From Panulirus ornatus (taxonomy: Eukaryota > Arthropoda > Malacostraca > Decapoda > Palinuridae): a DNA stretch of 64,000 nucleotides. Numbering within the stretch: the first letter of the stretch is position 1; each line of letters starts with the position of its first letter. The stretch is from NCBI RefSeq assembly GCF_036320965.1, contig NC_092226.1:19973502-20037501 (forward strand), written 5' to 3'. The notes beneath the pieces are model-generated. The model did not search any database, was not told the DNA's origin, and was given only the letters and a program-made list of their open reading frames with translations. This document shows positions 35,421-47,489 of the stretch, piece after piece. Made by a program: the position numbers and the translations under genes.

Positions 35421-36750
35421 GGGAGAGTGGGTCATAAACTGTCAGGCAGCATAGGTCACCGAGTACTGGTGTGGCCACATTTGCCATTTGCCAAAGTCAA
35501 GGTCACTCAGTGCTGAGACGAAAGGTCAGGCACGAAGGAGAGATGGCAGGAGACAACATCGCTCCAGGATGACGCTGTTGTCCTGTGAGGTTCAGATGGT
35601 GAGCGGCCTCAGGGTCGAGGCAGGTGTTGTGGACACGAGTTAAAAGTAAAGATACAGAGGAATTACTTGGTAAGAAAGATAGTTTCTGCATTCCAAAATA
35701 TTTTCGATATTTTAGAAAGTAAGGTTTTCAGAAAGTTCTAAAAAGTAACGGGAAGGAATGTTACAAAATATGGGAGAATCGAGAGTATATGTTACGGATG
35801 CTGATGGACTCAGTCCTTGGTGTCAGATGGAACCTTCATTTACTTTAGCGTGTGCAGCAGAAGACGTCCCTCAGATGCTGAACTGCATAACTTTGCCTGA
35901 GCCAGACAGGGACATTTATATAAGCAGATATCGCGATGGATATCATGATGAATGAGATCATACCGAGTCCAGATCGGCTCCAGACAACAGGTCCAGAGGT
36001 TTAGTGGCGAATATTACTCCAGTACTTCAGAAGAAATGTGTTACGAAAGTTTGACTCGAGCATTGTTGAATGAGTCTTCCCCTCTGTGCTTGGCGAAAAC
36101 GACTGAAGATATCACTCGAAATAATAGGATGAAGATAGATAAGTCCTAGAGAGGCAACATGGCCTCCATGATGATGGTTCTCCAGTCTGAGCAGTTTATA
36201 TGCATAAATAAGAAGTTAAGAGAAAATCATCAGAGTCTGGATGGATGGTCGTCCCTCATGCAGCGTTGATCACCAGGTTATCTTATATAAGGAACGAGAC
36301 AGGCTGGAGAGACACGAGTCTTAGACACAAGCTAAACGACCAGTTTTCTGAATAAAGTAACAGAAAAAAAGTACTGAAGGAGAGAAAAGTTTACTGGAAC
36401 ATTCTTGTATTCAGAGGCTACTTGAAGACATGATACAAATGGCTCAAAATTACGGGAAGACATAATGCAAATTACTCACACACTTGACGGTGTCGCTATA
36501 GATATGCTGGTCCAAGCACATGATGATCAAGGAACCAGAATGAACCGGTCAAAACTACGGGGAAAAGTTCAACACTGACCCCCTCAAATAGGGTCACATA
36601 ACACTGAAATGAACTGCTTGTTAGTGTCATAATGCTAGGGGACAGCGGACGCTTCCACGGAGGCTCTGAGCAGTTGTTTCCACCCGCTCAATCAATATTG
36701 AACGTAACCTCAGAAGAACGCCTCATACGTCCTTAATAACCTCTTTGGAT
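35419..36750. other. No gene recognised
   Basis: Two adjacent 65-codon plus-strand ORFs (35758-35955, 35952-36149) have fairly balanced composition but no recognised motif or splice context; I leave them uncalled. Confidence 0.4.

Positions 36751-36822
<72 letters not shown>
36751..36822. repeat. (CT)n microsatellite
   Basis: Uninterrupted CT tract. Confidence 0.98.
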
Positions 36823-36826
<4 letters not shown>

Positions 36827-36962
36827 CGTCACATCATCCCTCCTTCTCTAGCACCCCCCCCACCTTACCCCACCCCACCCCGAGGGCTCGGCGAAGCTGA
36901 TTGCTTGAGCGGAGGTGTGAGCGCCAATTTCTTGACGGGCGAAGGAAAGAATCACTGCCACG

Positions 36963-37290
36963 GAAGCTATCAGGGAGAGGAAGTATCAGGGAGAGGAAGT
37001 ATCAGGGAGAGGGAATATCAGGAAGAGGAAGCTATCAGGGAGAGGGGGTATCAGGGAGAGGAAGTATCAGGGAGCGGAAGTATCAGGGAGAGGAAGTATC
37101 AGGGAGAGGAAGTATCAGGGAGAGGAAGTATCAGGGAGCGGAAGTATCAGGGAGAGGAAGTATCAGGGAGAGGAAGTATCAGGGAGAGGAAGTATCAGGG
37201 AGCGGAAGTATCAGGGAGAGGAAGTATCAGGGAGAGGAAGCTATCAAGGAGATGAAGTATCAGGGAGAGGGGGTATCAGGGAGAGGGAGT
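36963..37290. repeat. 16-bp minisatellite AGGGAGAGGAAGTATC, about 20 copies
   Basis: The 16-base period gives 16-codon repeating peptides in every open frame. Variants are AGCGGAAG, GAGGGGGTATC and AGGAAGCTATC. Confidence 0.96.
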
Positions 37291-37584
37291 ATTGGGCCGA
37301 GGAGCCTCCTAAAACTTCTTTCCTCGCGGTGCAGGAGGCTTGTTGTGAAGGCCCGGTACGTGGGAAATGGTCGCTCGCCTCAAGAGAAAGACCTGGGAAG
37401 GGGCTTGACGCCGTGTGAGGGAGGTATTCTGAACTGGCCCGGGGAGTGTGGTGGAGAGCTGATTATCTTTATTGCCGTCTAGATGTGGTGGATGGAGAGG
37501 TTTCGCTACGTGTCGACGTTGGTGTGGTAGACAGCTTTCGTTAGGTCTTAAGGTGTGGTGGAAAGCTCTTGTTTTACGCGTCTA

Positions 37585-38115
37585 AGTGTGGCGGAGACCT
37601 GTCATATCGTGTTAAGGTGTGGCGGAGACCTGTCATACCGTGTTAAGGTGTGGCGGAGACCTGTCATATCGTGTTAAGGTGTGGCGGAGAGCTGTCATAT
37701 CGTGTTAAGGTGTGGCGGAGACCTGTCATATCGTGTTAAGGTGTGGCGGAGACCTGTCATATCGTGTTAAGGTGTGGTGGAGACCTGTCATATCGTGTTA
37801 AGGTGTGGTGGAGACCTGTCATATCGTGTTAAGGTGTGGTGGAGACCTGTCATATCGTGTTAAGGTGTGGCGGAGACCTGTCATATCGTGTTAAGGTGTG
37901 GCGGAGAGCTGTCATATTGTGTTAAGGTGTGGCAGAGACCTGTCATATCGTGTTAAGGTGTGGCAGAGACCTGTCATATCGTGTTAAGGTGTGGCGGAGA
38001 CCTGTCATATCGTGTTAAGGTGTGGCGGAGACCTGTCATATCGTGTTAAGGTGTGGCGGAGACCTGTCATATCGTGTTAAGGTGTGGCGGAGACGTGTCA
38101 TACCGTGTTAAGGTG
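37585..38115. repeat. 31-bp satellite, about 17 copies
   Basis: GTTAAGGTGTGGCGGAGACC then TGTCATATCGT, spaced exactly 31 bases. Same period as the array at 2663-3004 but unrelated in sequence. Confidence 0.97.
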
Positions 38116-38850
38116 TTCTAGTTAGGACTGGAACGGATGAGGCGTTGGTTGTAGACATTTTCTTCATCCAGGAAGGATGAGGTTAATTCTGCTGCAAGAC
38201 AACGGGTCACTACGTTAGCTACGTTAGTGTCTGCACTAACTCGTAGATCAGCCCCATGGCCGGTGGGTTATTTGGGTTTGAAGTGTCATTAATAATAATG
38301 CGGTTACTGATGTCCCTCGATCTGGGGTTCCCAAGTTAGCTACGAGGTCAGAGAGGAAAGGTCGTGATACGTGGAACTCATTTGCCTCCAGAGGGTCAAG
38401 TAGGCGAGGTTCAGCCTGTGTTTTGCGACCTGGGAGACAGACGAAGAGAGGAGGGAGGGATGGATACACGAGGAAGACAGAAAGAATGTAAACTGTCAGT
38501 ATTTCCCGTCTTATGATACCGTCCGTGAAAAGAAAAAGAGAAAGTAGTGTTCGGTTTGCCAGATCCTCATAAATAGTCCGGTATGTATTCATGAGGTATA
38601 CGAGGACATGAATGATAACTCATCGTATCTCATGATGTGTGTGACACCATGCCATCAGGCTATGTTTGTGTTGGATCTGAGGTCGAACTCGTCACAGTCA
38701 GTGTGTCAGGAATTTTAGCAAGTTACTCAGAGAGATAAACTACTCGTAGCATTTGCATTAATACCCTCGCCTGAAAAACACTTCGAAAAAAATGATTATC
38801 ATAATTGATTACATTGAATTTACAAGATGTGATCCTGTACCGATAAGAAA
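38116..38850. other. No gene recognised
   Basis: No supported gene. The 114-codon minus ORF at 38248-38592 has no known motif. Confidence 0.5.
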
Positions 38851-39235
38851 TAGATGGTATAGACGGAGATCTATCTTGCTGTTGCTTGTGAAATAGATGA
38901 TATAGACGGAGATCTATCTTGCTGCTGCTTGTGAAATAGATGATAAAGACGGAGATCTATCTTGCTGTTGCTTGTGAAATAGATGATATAGACGGAGATC
39001 TATCTTGCTGTTGCTTGTGAAATAGATGATATAGACGGAGATCTATCTTGCTGTTGCTTGTGAAATAGATGATATAGACGGAGATCTATCTTGCTGTTGC
39101 TTGTGAAATAGATGATATAGACGGAGATCTATCTTGCTGTTGCTTGTGAAATAGATGATATAGACGGAGATCTATCTTGCTGTTGCTTGTGAAATAGATG
39201 ATATAGACGGAGATCTATCTTGCTGTTGCTTGTGA
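38851..39235. repeat. 43-bp tandem repeat, nine copies
   Basis: GTGAAATAGATGATATAGAC then GGAGATCTATCTTGCTGTTGCTT recurs every 43 bases. Copies are nearly identical, so the array expanded recently. Confidence 0.97.
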
Positions 39236-39545
39236 CATATAAGAGTACGTTTTCTCTTAATCTTGTCCTCGGTGGAATCAGGTCTCCTGGTTCGCTGAAG
39301 TGATCGGTCGGCGAGGCGATCATGATCTGCCGTAATGATCGCTGGACAAAGATGAGAATCCCGGTGGCAACTACCGCACGCAGGAGGTCCTCGACCCAGC
39401 AATTACGTGTGTACGAGAGACGTTCTGCAGCAGTTGCCAGCTGAAAGCAAAATGTTTATATTAGTTTGCTAGTCTGCGGAGGGGAAAAATGATTCAGTGA
39501 GTTTACGAAATCTTAAACTACAGTGATAATTTGTCGGTTTAAACC
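39236..39545. other. No gene recognised
   Basis: Unique-looking spacer between two tandem arrays. Confidence 0.5.
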
Positions 39546-40170
39546 ACTCTGGACCAAGCCTCATCCACACTGGACCAAGCCTCATCCACGCTGGACCAAG
39601 CCTCATCCACGCAGGACCAAGCCACATACACGCTGAACCAAGCCTCATCCATGCTGGACCAAGCCTCATCCACGCAGGACCAAGCCTCATCCATGCTGGA
39701 CCAAGCCTCATCTATGCTGATGCAAGCCTCATCTATGCTGGACCAAGCCTCATCTATGCTGGACCAAGCCTCATCCACGCTGGACCAAGCCTCATCCACG
39801 CAGGACCAAGCCTCATCCACACTGGATCAAGCCTCATCCATGCTGGACCAAGCCTCATCCATGCTGGACCAAGCATCATCCATGCAGGTTCAAGCCTCAT
39901 CCATGCTGGACCAAGCCTCATCCATGCTGGACCAAGCATCATCCATGCAGGTTCAAGCCTCATCCACGCTGGACCAAGCCTCATCCACGCTGGACCAAGC
40001 CTCATGCACGGTGGTCCAAGCCTTATCCATGCTGAACCAAGCCTCATCCACGCTGGACCAAGCCTCATCCATGCAGGTCCAAGCCTCATCCACCCTGGAC
40101 CAAACCTCATCCATGCAGGTCCAAGCCTCATCCACGCTGGACCAAGCCTCATCCACGCTGGACCAAAAAC
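39546..40170. repeat. 21-bp satellite GCTGGACCAAGCCTCATCCA(C/T), about 30 copies
   Basis: Because 21 bases is seven codons and the unit lacks stops in several frames, it creates long heptad ORFs: (M/T)LDQASS on plus, MRLGPAW and WSSVDEA on minus. Three frames on two strands being open argues that this is a by-product of the unit length and not a selected protein. Confidence 0.97.
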
Positions 40171-43100
40171 TGAGGCCCGTTTGGACAAGGCCCAGCTCTT
40201 TTCCCTTGGCATCACACTTGCCCAGGAAACTTCAGGACATTTCACGTTATCTTTCTATCAATAGAAAATTCGGACCAACACTTTCTGTGCGCCACAGTGT
40301 ATGTAAGCATCAGTTCCCGCCCCTACCCAGCTGGAGACGGTAACATGTCTAGCCCACTGACAAGGATCGAGACGGGGGGGGCCTTAATTATGTCCAACCC
40401 AGAAACTACTCCGAGGCTTACTCGCCACCTTACGAACAGCTGAAGCAAAAGGAGCTGTCTGTTGTTCCTTTTCCCTCCACTGAGTCCATTTGTTGGTATG
40501 AAAGAGGAGCACATAGTTTGCCAGCTCAGAGTAGCATGACTGGACCTGAGTGTGGTAGTGTTTATCCCTCGGTGTGTACCCACTACTTGATGCTCGAGTT
40601 GCCACACGCTGCTGGTCCAGCCAGAAATAAGATGTAATTTGCCCTTGACAGCAGGAAGATTTAATTAACCCCTCGAGCAAGATGATATACCCTGGCTCTA
40701 CGATGGGGGCGTCAACCTAGACAAGTTAAGGTACGTTATTTCGTCTTTTGGGGTACGATGTTCAGTGAATATCTGAGCAGGATGTGTATACACACACGAG
40801 TAGCAAGAGCTGGTATCCCAACTCGCCTCCGAGCAGTACGTACGTTAGCTGGTGGTTTATAGGTCAGGGTATCCTCGCCTCCTCAGTACGATAATTCATC
40901 GCTGATGCACGACAGCTTGGTCGAGTGATGGACGACGTAGCGGCCAACCTTGGCTCACAGTCACTGACAGACGGGTCGTGAGTATCGTAGAAGGTCGATG
41001 CGCGATAATCTTCAGGGACGGGTAACTTAGCCGATGGGAAATCCTCGGGACGCGATAACACACAAATTCTGGTGTGTTTGTTTTTATAGAAACACTTGAA
41101 AGCGAATCTGATATAATCTTGGCTGAGAGGGGGAGGTGCAATGACCTGGTAGTCCAGGGGAGGCACCACAGAGGTGCATGACCTGGTAGCCGTGGTGAGG
41201 CACCACCACGGACCATGACGTGTTTGCGCGTTTGCGTCCGTATGTACGTTGTTGCCTCAGCTGCGGCACGCAGGTGGTGGGCGTCGGTCCCCACGTACAT
41301 GACACATGATACATGCCACTGTGTAACGCACAGGCTCTTCTCTACCTCACAATGTGGCGACGAAAATATAGATTTCTCTATGACAGTAGAGTAGTCAAAC
41401 AGATGTATTACTCTGTGTGTGATTTGCTTTATCCTTCCTGACAGCTGTTTCGTCTTCCCCTCTACAGGTAAGCAGTTGGCAGACATCCATGACTGGCAGG
41501 CCGACACCCAGGTCCTCCGTTGACAGTTATGCAGGTAAGGTTAGCGCTGTTGCCACACGAGTTAAGGTAAGTGGCCGGTCGGTCCCTCCTTGGCGTTGAA
41601 CTGGTTACAGAGTTGGGCAGGTACTTGCCCACTCTTTTAAGTTAGACTGTGTTAGTATTACTGGCGCTGAAAGAGGTAAAGAGTTCCTAAGTGCCGTCCA
41701 CTTTGCAGGGAGTTAAGTGGCAGTCAAGTGGCAGTCAAAACAGGCGGCCAGTTAGCAAGGTCTCCTAAGTTAAGAGCCTATGACATGGTCCTCCTCCTTA
41801 CTCTCTCTCTCTCTGCTGCAGGGGACAGCGTTAGAGCGATCATCTGAACTATATATAGTTCCCCAGACACTCGATCTTCTCTAACGACACCATTAAGAGA
41901 ATTACTGGTCCCTGTTGTTCTAATAAGGATTCTATTTTCTCCCCGGCATGATGTGTCTGTCTTAAGCTGCGAACCTGTGGTACGCCAGTCTGGCCCGAAC
42001 AGCCCTGGTTCCGTCTCGGGAACTTCCATCCGCGTTGTCTTTGTGGTGTCTTCGCCAACGCAGCGCTTGCTTTGGTCTCGTCGCGCTCCAGAAGAGGTGT
42101 GTGGCTGACCAAAGTATCTGTGGCACTAGCCTGGCGCTACGGGCGTCTCAGTGGCACCTGATGAACCATAGATCTTTAGTATGACAACACTGGCTCTCCT
42201 CACCGAGCTCTTCATGTCAGTGATTTGCCTGTGGTTCACTTGATAGATTTGGTGATGCGGTTTTCAACTAAGTCGAACTATTTCCTAAAGGAAATGCATT
42301 TCATTGGCTTGTTTGCTGGTGATGCCAACCACATGAGTGAAGTACAGAGCATGTAAGAGTGCAACATGTTGCGGCGAAACCTGGATATAAATGCAACATT
42401 GGTATGAAATATCGTTGATGAAAGTCAACCATAGAAATGGAAAGTAGGAAGATAAGGTAGAGTTTTCGTTTTACTTCCGATATCTATATTTGCTCATCAG
42501 TATATAAACAAAACGCCTCAGTGATAGCTCGGGGTGAAAGGTACAGCGATAGTAAGATTACTAAGTTGCTGGAAAGAGCGGTACTTTGACATGAAGAACT
42601 AGTTATGAACTGATCAGGTCAGACTAGAGTTTGAAAGGTTGACTGACCAAAACTCACCGTGAGATGTGTCTGGATGAGGAGCGGGGCGGGTTGTAGCCAG
42701 TGACGATGTTGGATCAGCAATTTTCTCTCTTTTTTTTGTCTTGTGTGTCAACATGCTTGACTGTACGAATGACAGCATTACAATCATCCCGAGCAGAAGT
42801 GAGGGCAATTGTATTATTACCTTGAACATGTACTAACGGAATGACGAAAAAATATAAGAGTTACAGATGCAAATATGAATTACATAGTAACAGTCGAGAG
42901 AATTAAAGAATTGGAGAAAATTTGAACGATAAAGTTAATATAACATATTAATGAAACGAGGCCAAATTATAGATTCTGTATAGATGACTCTTAAGATTGA
43001 ATATAGCTTTTATCACACTGAAAAGAGCTGAATAAACATTGGATTCTCGCTCTTTCCAAAGTCCACAAAATCAGAAATCATCTGGTCTCAAGGAGAGGCC

Positions 43101-43865
43101 TTGAAAGGTTGGCTTTTCGAGTGGCTTAACGGAGGGAGGTTGGACGTGGCGGGTCACAAGTGATAGAAATAGTTTGTGAACTGAAGACCCTAAAGTGGTC
43201 AGAAATAGTGTACTTATGGGAAGAGGATCCAGAGGTAAATGAGGGATCGAGCATGTTGCTACTGGGTATCGTGAACTCTTATCAGGTGTTTGATTAGCTG
43301 TTCCAGACCGGTGATAATTATGCCAAGGTGCGTGTGGACTTCCCGGGATCATTCCAGGATTCATTTATGGTGTAGAGTGAAATCTCTTTTGCAGAGGGGA
43401 AATGTATCAGCTCATAATTCACGTATTTACACACCCTCATTAGCATACACTCTCAAGATTCATACAGGTATTTCAGAATGAAAAAGTACCGTAACGTTTT
43501 CATGTGACTAAGAAGGCATGGGTGATGTCAGTCGTGGATTCGAAACGAAATATTTGTAAAGTCAGTTCATGAAAGTGTGTATAGTACTCTTCTCAACGAC
43601 TTTGATTTGTAAATCATTCCATGGAGTTTCAGACTCGTTGAAGATATGAGTAATTCGCCTCATTCGAGGTAAAACGTTTGCCCACGAGTTTGTATATATG
43701 ACTCGAGTGAAATCAGACGTATCTATCTATACGTAGCTTGTTGATAGATCGAGATGAGGCCCTTTGATGATTTTGGGTACCTGTTATGGACCACTTCTTT
43801 ACCTTCGAGATGAGGCCCTTTGATAATTTTGCTTATCTTTATTAGACCACTTCTTAATCTTCTCG
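40171..43865. other. Long stretch without a recognised gene
   Basis: The longest ORFs (203 codons minus at 40896-41507; 98 codons minus at 40384-40680) lack recognised motifs. Small direct duplications occur at 41140-41205 (CATGACCTGGTAG with GAGGCACCAC). Acceptor/donor-like sites at 41445-41541 are listed separately. Confidence 0.45.
41445..41541 (+). promoter_or_regulatory. Candidate recursive splice site or 68-base microexon
   Basis: CTGTTTCGTCTTCCCCTCTACAG ends at 41467 and is followed by GTAAGC, again a 3' splice site fused to a 5' splice site. A second donor, CAG|GTAAGG, follows at 41533-41541. The two could define a 68-base recursive-splicing exon (41468-41535). Inference from consensus only. 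Confidence 0.3.
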
Positions 43866-44470
43866 TTTATGATTTATATAACTCTAAGTCATTTACTTGG
43901 CTCTCGTATGATTTTGTATCGATCTGGGAATCAGGTTTGGTTGCTTGACACTGTGCTCCTTCCATTCTGTCTATGTCTTTCAAGTAGGATGACCCAAAGC
44001 TGATCCTAGTATTCAAGCTAGGGACGCACCAGCGCCTTGTAAGGAGCGAGGACAACTTCCCTAGACTTACATTTGGTAACCCAACGTATAAATCCAAAAG
44101 AATTTGGTTTGTCTTTTTGCCTGCTTCTGTGTGATGCTCACTTGGTTTAGGTCACCAGAGATGATTACAACACTGCACTCATCATTGATATTAGCATTGA
44201 TTTGCCGCTTTTGAGCCCAGTCCATCAGGTGTGTCTATGTCCATTTGAAGCCACATAAGTTCTGTTTCTGTTAAAGATTTCTCCATCTAGAGTCATCTAC
44301 GGATATCGATATCTCACAATCCAATATCATTAACATGTACGAGAAAGAGAACTGGTCCAAATACTGATCCTTGTAGCACACCACTTGTTACATCCTACCG
44401 TTCGACTGTGAATCACTAATCCTTATTTACGACCAGTCAACCAATTCTCTGAAAATTAATTTGATTTGTG
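43866..44470 (-). pseudogene. Degraded CR1-like reverse transcriptase fragment
   Basis: On the minus strand 44322-44392 reads SGVLQGSVFGPVLF followed by LVHVNDI, the classical (S/T)G(V/L)xQGSxLGPxLF motif before the catalytic box in CR1/Jockey-group enzymes. Downstream, 44170-44240 has MDWAQKRQINANIND (compare the WAxKWxMxFNxxK region) and 43980-44060 has EVVLAPYKALVRP. Next YLKDIDRMEGAQCQATK lies near 43940-43990, equivalent to the (Y)LRKDIDxLExVQRRATK motif. The FADD box itself is destroyed (about 44270-44310), and stops and shifts are frequent, so it is an old dead insertion. Confidence 0.75.
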
Positions 44471-44499
44471 ACTGTGTCCCCGGCAAGTTCATTGTGCAC

Positions 44500-44949
44500 C
44501 CCCATGCTCATCCTGTGAGCGGCAGCGCAAAAGGGTTACAGGGGTCATAGAGAGTCTTACTCAGACCCCAGTGGCGTGATATTACATAAGATGTTACAAG
44601 TCGTATTTCAGTACATACATTACATAGTTTCATATGGTAAGTTTTACCGACTTGATGCAAAATGTTGGATACAAACTTAATATTTCAGGTATTTTGTTAT
44701 CAACAATAAGGTGTTGTGACATTCTGGGCAGGGTTTGTTTAGATCTGTCCCTAAAAGGCTCCATATTTCGTCACATTCTAAGACATAGTGTTCTAGTTTG
44801 TGTCCACATCTTTGACCACAAACTTTACAATTCACACAATTAACATCTCCAGTTAGGCCAAAGCGCAAGTAGCTGCTGACAGCAGTGGAGCCCCGAAGCT
44901 GCAGGAACCCCATAAGAGAAGGTCTGGGGATCACATACGTAGAATACAA
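44500..44949 (-). pseudogene. 3' end of a second non-LTR element: Cys/His C-terminal motif plus 3' UTR
   Basis: A 90-codon minus ORF (44677-44949) contains FLQLRGSTAVSSYLRFGLTG and CVNCKVCGQRCGHKLEHYVL followed by ECDEI, a C-x2-C ... H-x4-C arrangement found at the C-terminus of many non-LTR ORF2 proteins. After the stop the coding resemblance continues in another frame (ILSLYPTFCIKSVKL, about 44630-44675). The 3' UTR runs to about 44505, where AGGATGAGCATGGGGGTGCA abuts the CR1-like fragment. The upstream RT is absent. Confidence 0.6.
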
Positions 44950-45074
44950 TATTATTTTGTTTCTCTCTTATATAACCCTGAAGGTTCCTATCTCCATCTT
45001 GCACTTCATCACCGTGATAATTAAGTCGGTGGGCGGCCGTGACGTTTTATTTGCTCATGAATCACCTTAATCAG

Positions 45075-45150
45075 ATAACCATCTTAATCATGAGTAATTA
45101 TAACCATCATAATCATGAGTAATTATAACCATCATAATCATGAGTAATTT
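45075..45150. repeat. 27-bp tandem repeat, three copies
   Basis: AACCATCATAATCATGAGTA followed by ATTAT, nearly perfect. Confidence 0.9.
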
Positions 45151-45229
45151 GAAGTATTTTCTGAGGAATGATTACTGGATGGCGCGCGCTCTTCCCAGTG
45201 GTTCGTGAGTAAACAGAAGGGATTCTAGT

Positions 45230-45960
45230 TCATTGTCGTGATTGATGAGTTAATTACGGTGGTTGATGAGCTGTTTTAAGGGGTCTTTAAGTTGATTGAA
45301 GTGGTTGAAGGGTTGATTACAGTGGTTAATGAGTTGATTGAAGTGGTTAATGGCTTTGTTTTCTTCAGTGTTTAAAAGGTTGATTACAGTGGTATATGAG
45401 TACAGTGGTTAGAGGGTAGATTACAGGGGCTGATGGGTTCATTGCAGTGGTTGAGGGTGGATTACAGTGATTCATGAGTTGGGTTGAAGAGTTGATTAGA
45501 GATCATAGTGGTTAATGAGTTAATTACACTGGTTGAAGGGTTGATTACAGAAGCTGAGGAGTTAAGTTGTGTGGTTGTTGAGGTGATTACAGTGATTGAA
45601 GGGTTGATTCCATTGACTGATCAGTTGATTACTATTGGATGGGTCGATGAGTCGATGAGACAGTGTTTGACGAGTTTATCTCAGTGGTTGAATAGTTTAA
45701 TAGAGTGGTTGATGGGTTGACTCCAGTGATTCAAGAGTGGGTTGTAGTGGATGAGGATTAATTTCTGTAGTTGAAGAGTTTGTCACAGTGGTTGAGTAAT
45801 TGATTTCATTACCTGAGCGGCAGATAACATTGTGAGTTGATTACCGTAGTTAGATAGTTGATTACAACGGTTGAAGACCTGGTGACTCTGGGTGAAGAGG
45901 GCTTGGTCAAGGGAGGACCTGTAGTGATACCGGGGGTTGAGGGGTAGATTTGAGGGGTTG
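45230..45960. repeat. Degenerate GTTGATTACAGTGGTTGA minisatellite
   Basis: Many imperfect copies of GTTGATTACAGTGGTT(G/A)A and TGATGAGTTGA-type words with irregular 20-30 base spacing. The reading-frame ORFs here are artefacts. Confidence 0.85.
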
Positions 45961-46071
45961 AAGAGTTGAAGGCGAGGGGTCGGAGAGTCCATCTCAGTTT
46001 TCCGAGAGTAGAAAATGAAGCGCTTTGTTGACTGCTTCAGATGTACGTTTTCTTTCCCTCCTCCTCCTCTT

Positions 46072-46137
46072 CTTCCTTCTCCGCCTCCTCCTCCTCCTCC
46101 TCCTCCTCCTCCTCCTCCTCCTCCTCCTCCTCCTCCT
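46072..46137. repeat. (CCT)n microsatellite
   Basis: CTC/TCC trinucleotides, about 60 bases, in a pyrimidine-rich flank. Confidence 0.97.
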
Positions 46138-46199
46138 CTCTTTTCGACATTTTCTTTCAATTCTTTATTTTCACGGAAGATTTTGTATAACATGCGCTT

Positions 46200-46460
46200 G
46201 TGTGGTCGTGTGCGCCCAGGTCAGCCTGTGACCTGGAGAACTGGGTCGGCTTGCTGGCGCTACTTAAGCGGTCAGGTGCGAGCCGAGCCGAGCCGAGTCG
46301 AGTCGAGTCGAGCCTCAAGTGGATCAGACTGATCTTCGCCCGTGGAACGTACATAGCTGAGCACTAGCATGGATCGTCAGTCTCAAGTCTTCATGGCCAG
46401 GACGGGCCTGTCCCTCCTCCGCTACCACGCACGGCGTCGCCCTCTTCCACGCTGGAAAAA
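46200..46460 (+). promoter_or_regulatory. C/G-rich segment with (GAGCC)n/(GAGTC)n pentamers and an ATG
   Basis: Compositionally unlike its A/T-rich surroundings. It contains GAGCCGAGCCGAGCCGAGTC-type pentamers (46283-46315) and an ATG in good context at 46369 opening about 25 balanced codons before a poly-A run. It could be a promoter or 5' exon, but no TATA or transcript evidence exists. Confidence 0.15.
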
Positions 46461-46589
46461 AAAAAAAAGAAAAGAAAAAGAACATGTTGGGTCTGCATGT
46501 GGTTGGCGCTGTGGCGGACTGGAAATAGATGTGGTTTTATTTGTGGCTTTGTTGCTGTGGGTGATGTTTGGAGGTGTGGTGGTACGGTG

Positions 46590-46990
46590 GGGGGGGGGAT
46601 GTTGTGATTGTTGTCCCTGGTGGTGGAAGTGGTGGTGGAAGTGGTGGTGGAAGTGGTGGTGGAAGTGGTGGAGATGCGGGGTTGTAAATGGTTGTGTTGT
46701 TGATGGTCGTGGTGTTGGGGATGTTGATGGTGGTGGTGGTGTGAGTGTTGGGGATGTTGATGGTGGTGGTGGTGTGAGTGTTGGGGATGTTGTTGGTGGT
46801 GGTGGTGTGAGTGTTGGGGATGTTGTTGGTGGTGTTCTTGTTGTCGTTGGGATGTTGATGGTGCGAGTGGTGGGGATATTGATGGCGTTGATGATGCGGG
46901 TGTTGGGGATGTTGATGATGATGATGACGGTGCGGGTTTTGGGATGTTGATATTGGTGGTGGTGCGGGTGTTGGGGATGTTGCACGGGGA
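46590..46990. repeat. GGT/GTTGGGGATGTTGATGGT low-complexity tract
   Basis: First a GGTGGTGGAAGT 12-base repeat (46620-46675), then GTGAGTGTTGGGGATGTTGA units of about 33 bases. It reads as Gly/Val/Asp (plus) or Pro/Thr/His (minus) artefact ORFs. Confidence 0.9.
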
Positions 46991-47039
46991 AGTCTTTTAT
47001 TCAGACGAGTCTCGGGTCACAACACATGCTCGGTGATGC

Positions 47040-47192
47040 AGATGTCTATCTTAACTAGGAACGCCGCGGGTACCTGTGTGTTCCTTGGCTCGGTAAGCTA
47101 CACCCTGCGTCAGGCATCACAGCGCCCGGGTGTGGCGACTCGACAGGGCGGCTCGTCCCGAACCTCGCCTCATCATGGTCGAGTCTTGTGGT
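47040..47192 (+). other. Possible first exon with strong splice donor
   Basis: A C/G-rich 5'-UTR-like segment ends in ATGGTCGAGTCTTGTG|GTAAGT, with the ATG at 47174 and a near-perfect donor at 47190-47195. The first five codons only would be in this exon. No downstream exon is recognised, so this is a low-confidence suggestion. Confidence 0.15.
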
Positions 47193-47371
47193 AAGTACTT
47201 ATATACATAAGTGATGTTCCTCCTCCTCGTTCTTTACCCTGGATTGATGTCGGTGTTCAGTCGGTACATCACGTACATTTGTCGGTGTACAGCCAAACAG
47301 GCGACTCGCGCCTCCAGGGCTGTGTGTCGTGTACAGCAACAGCTACATTTGTCCCGGACACTGGTACTGGT

Positions 47372-47480
47372 CTCGGCGCCCGAGACCCACCAGCCACACT
47401 TGGTTTCTCGACGCCCGAGACCCACCAAAAACTTTTGTTCTCGACTCCAGAAAACCAAAAGCCACACTTTCTCTCGACGC
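47372..47480. repeat. 33-bp minisatellite (CGACGCC(C/A)GAGACCCACCAG), three degenerate copies
   Basis: Same unit as the array at 48393-48840 in the centre of the palindrome, and in the same orientation. Confidence 0.85.
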
Positions 47481-47489
47481 CAACAGGAT

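Noticed and set aside
35758..36149. Two adjacent 65-codon plus-strand ORFs
   Set aside because: Composition is plausible but there is no motif, promoter or splice signal, and the two frames do not join cleanly.
36749..37482. Two overlapping ORFs (168 and 193 codons) with GSIRERKYQGEEVS-type repeats
   Set aside because: Arise from a 16-bp minisatellite plus (CT)n. The same peptide appears in different frames because 16 is not a multiple of three.
38851..39235. CRISPR-like array (regular 43-bp periodicity)
   Set aside because: Consecutive units are identical throughout with no variable spacers, and the genome is eukaryotic.
40896..41507. 203-codon minus-strand ORF
   Set aside because: No recognised motif and no splice or polyadenylation context; other frames overlap. 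A length of 200 codons is possible by chance in a moderately G/C-rich stretch of a 64-kb window.
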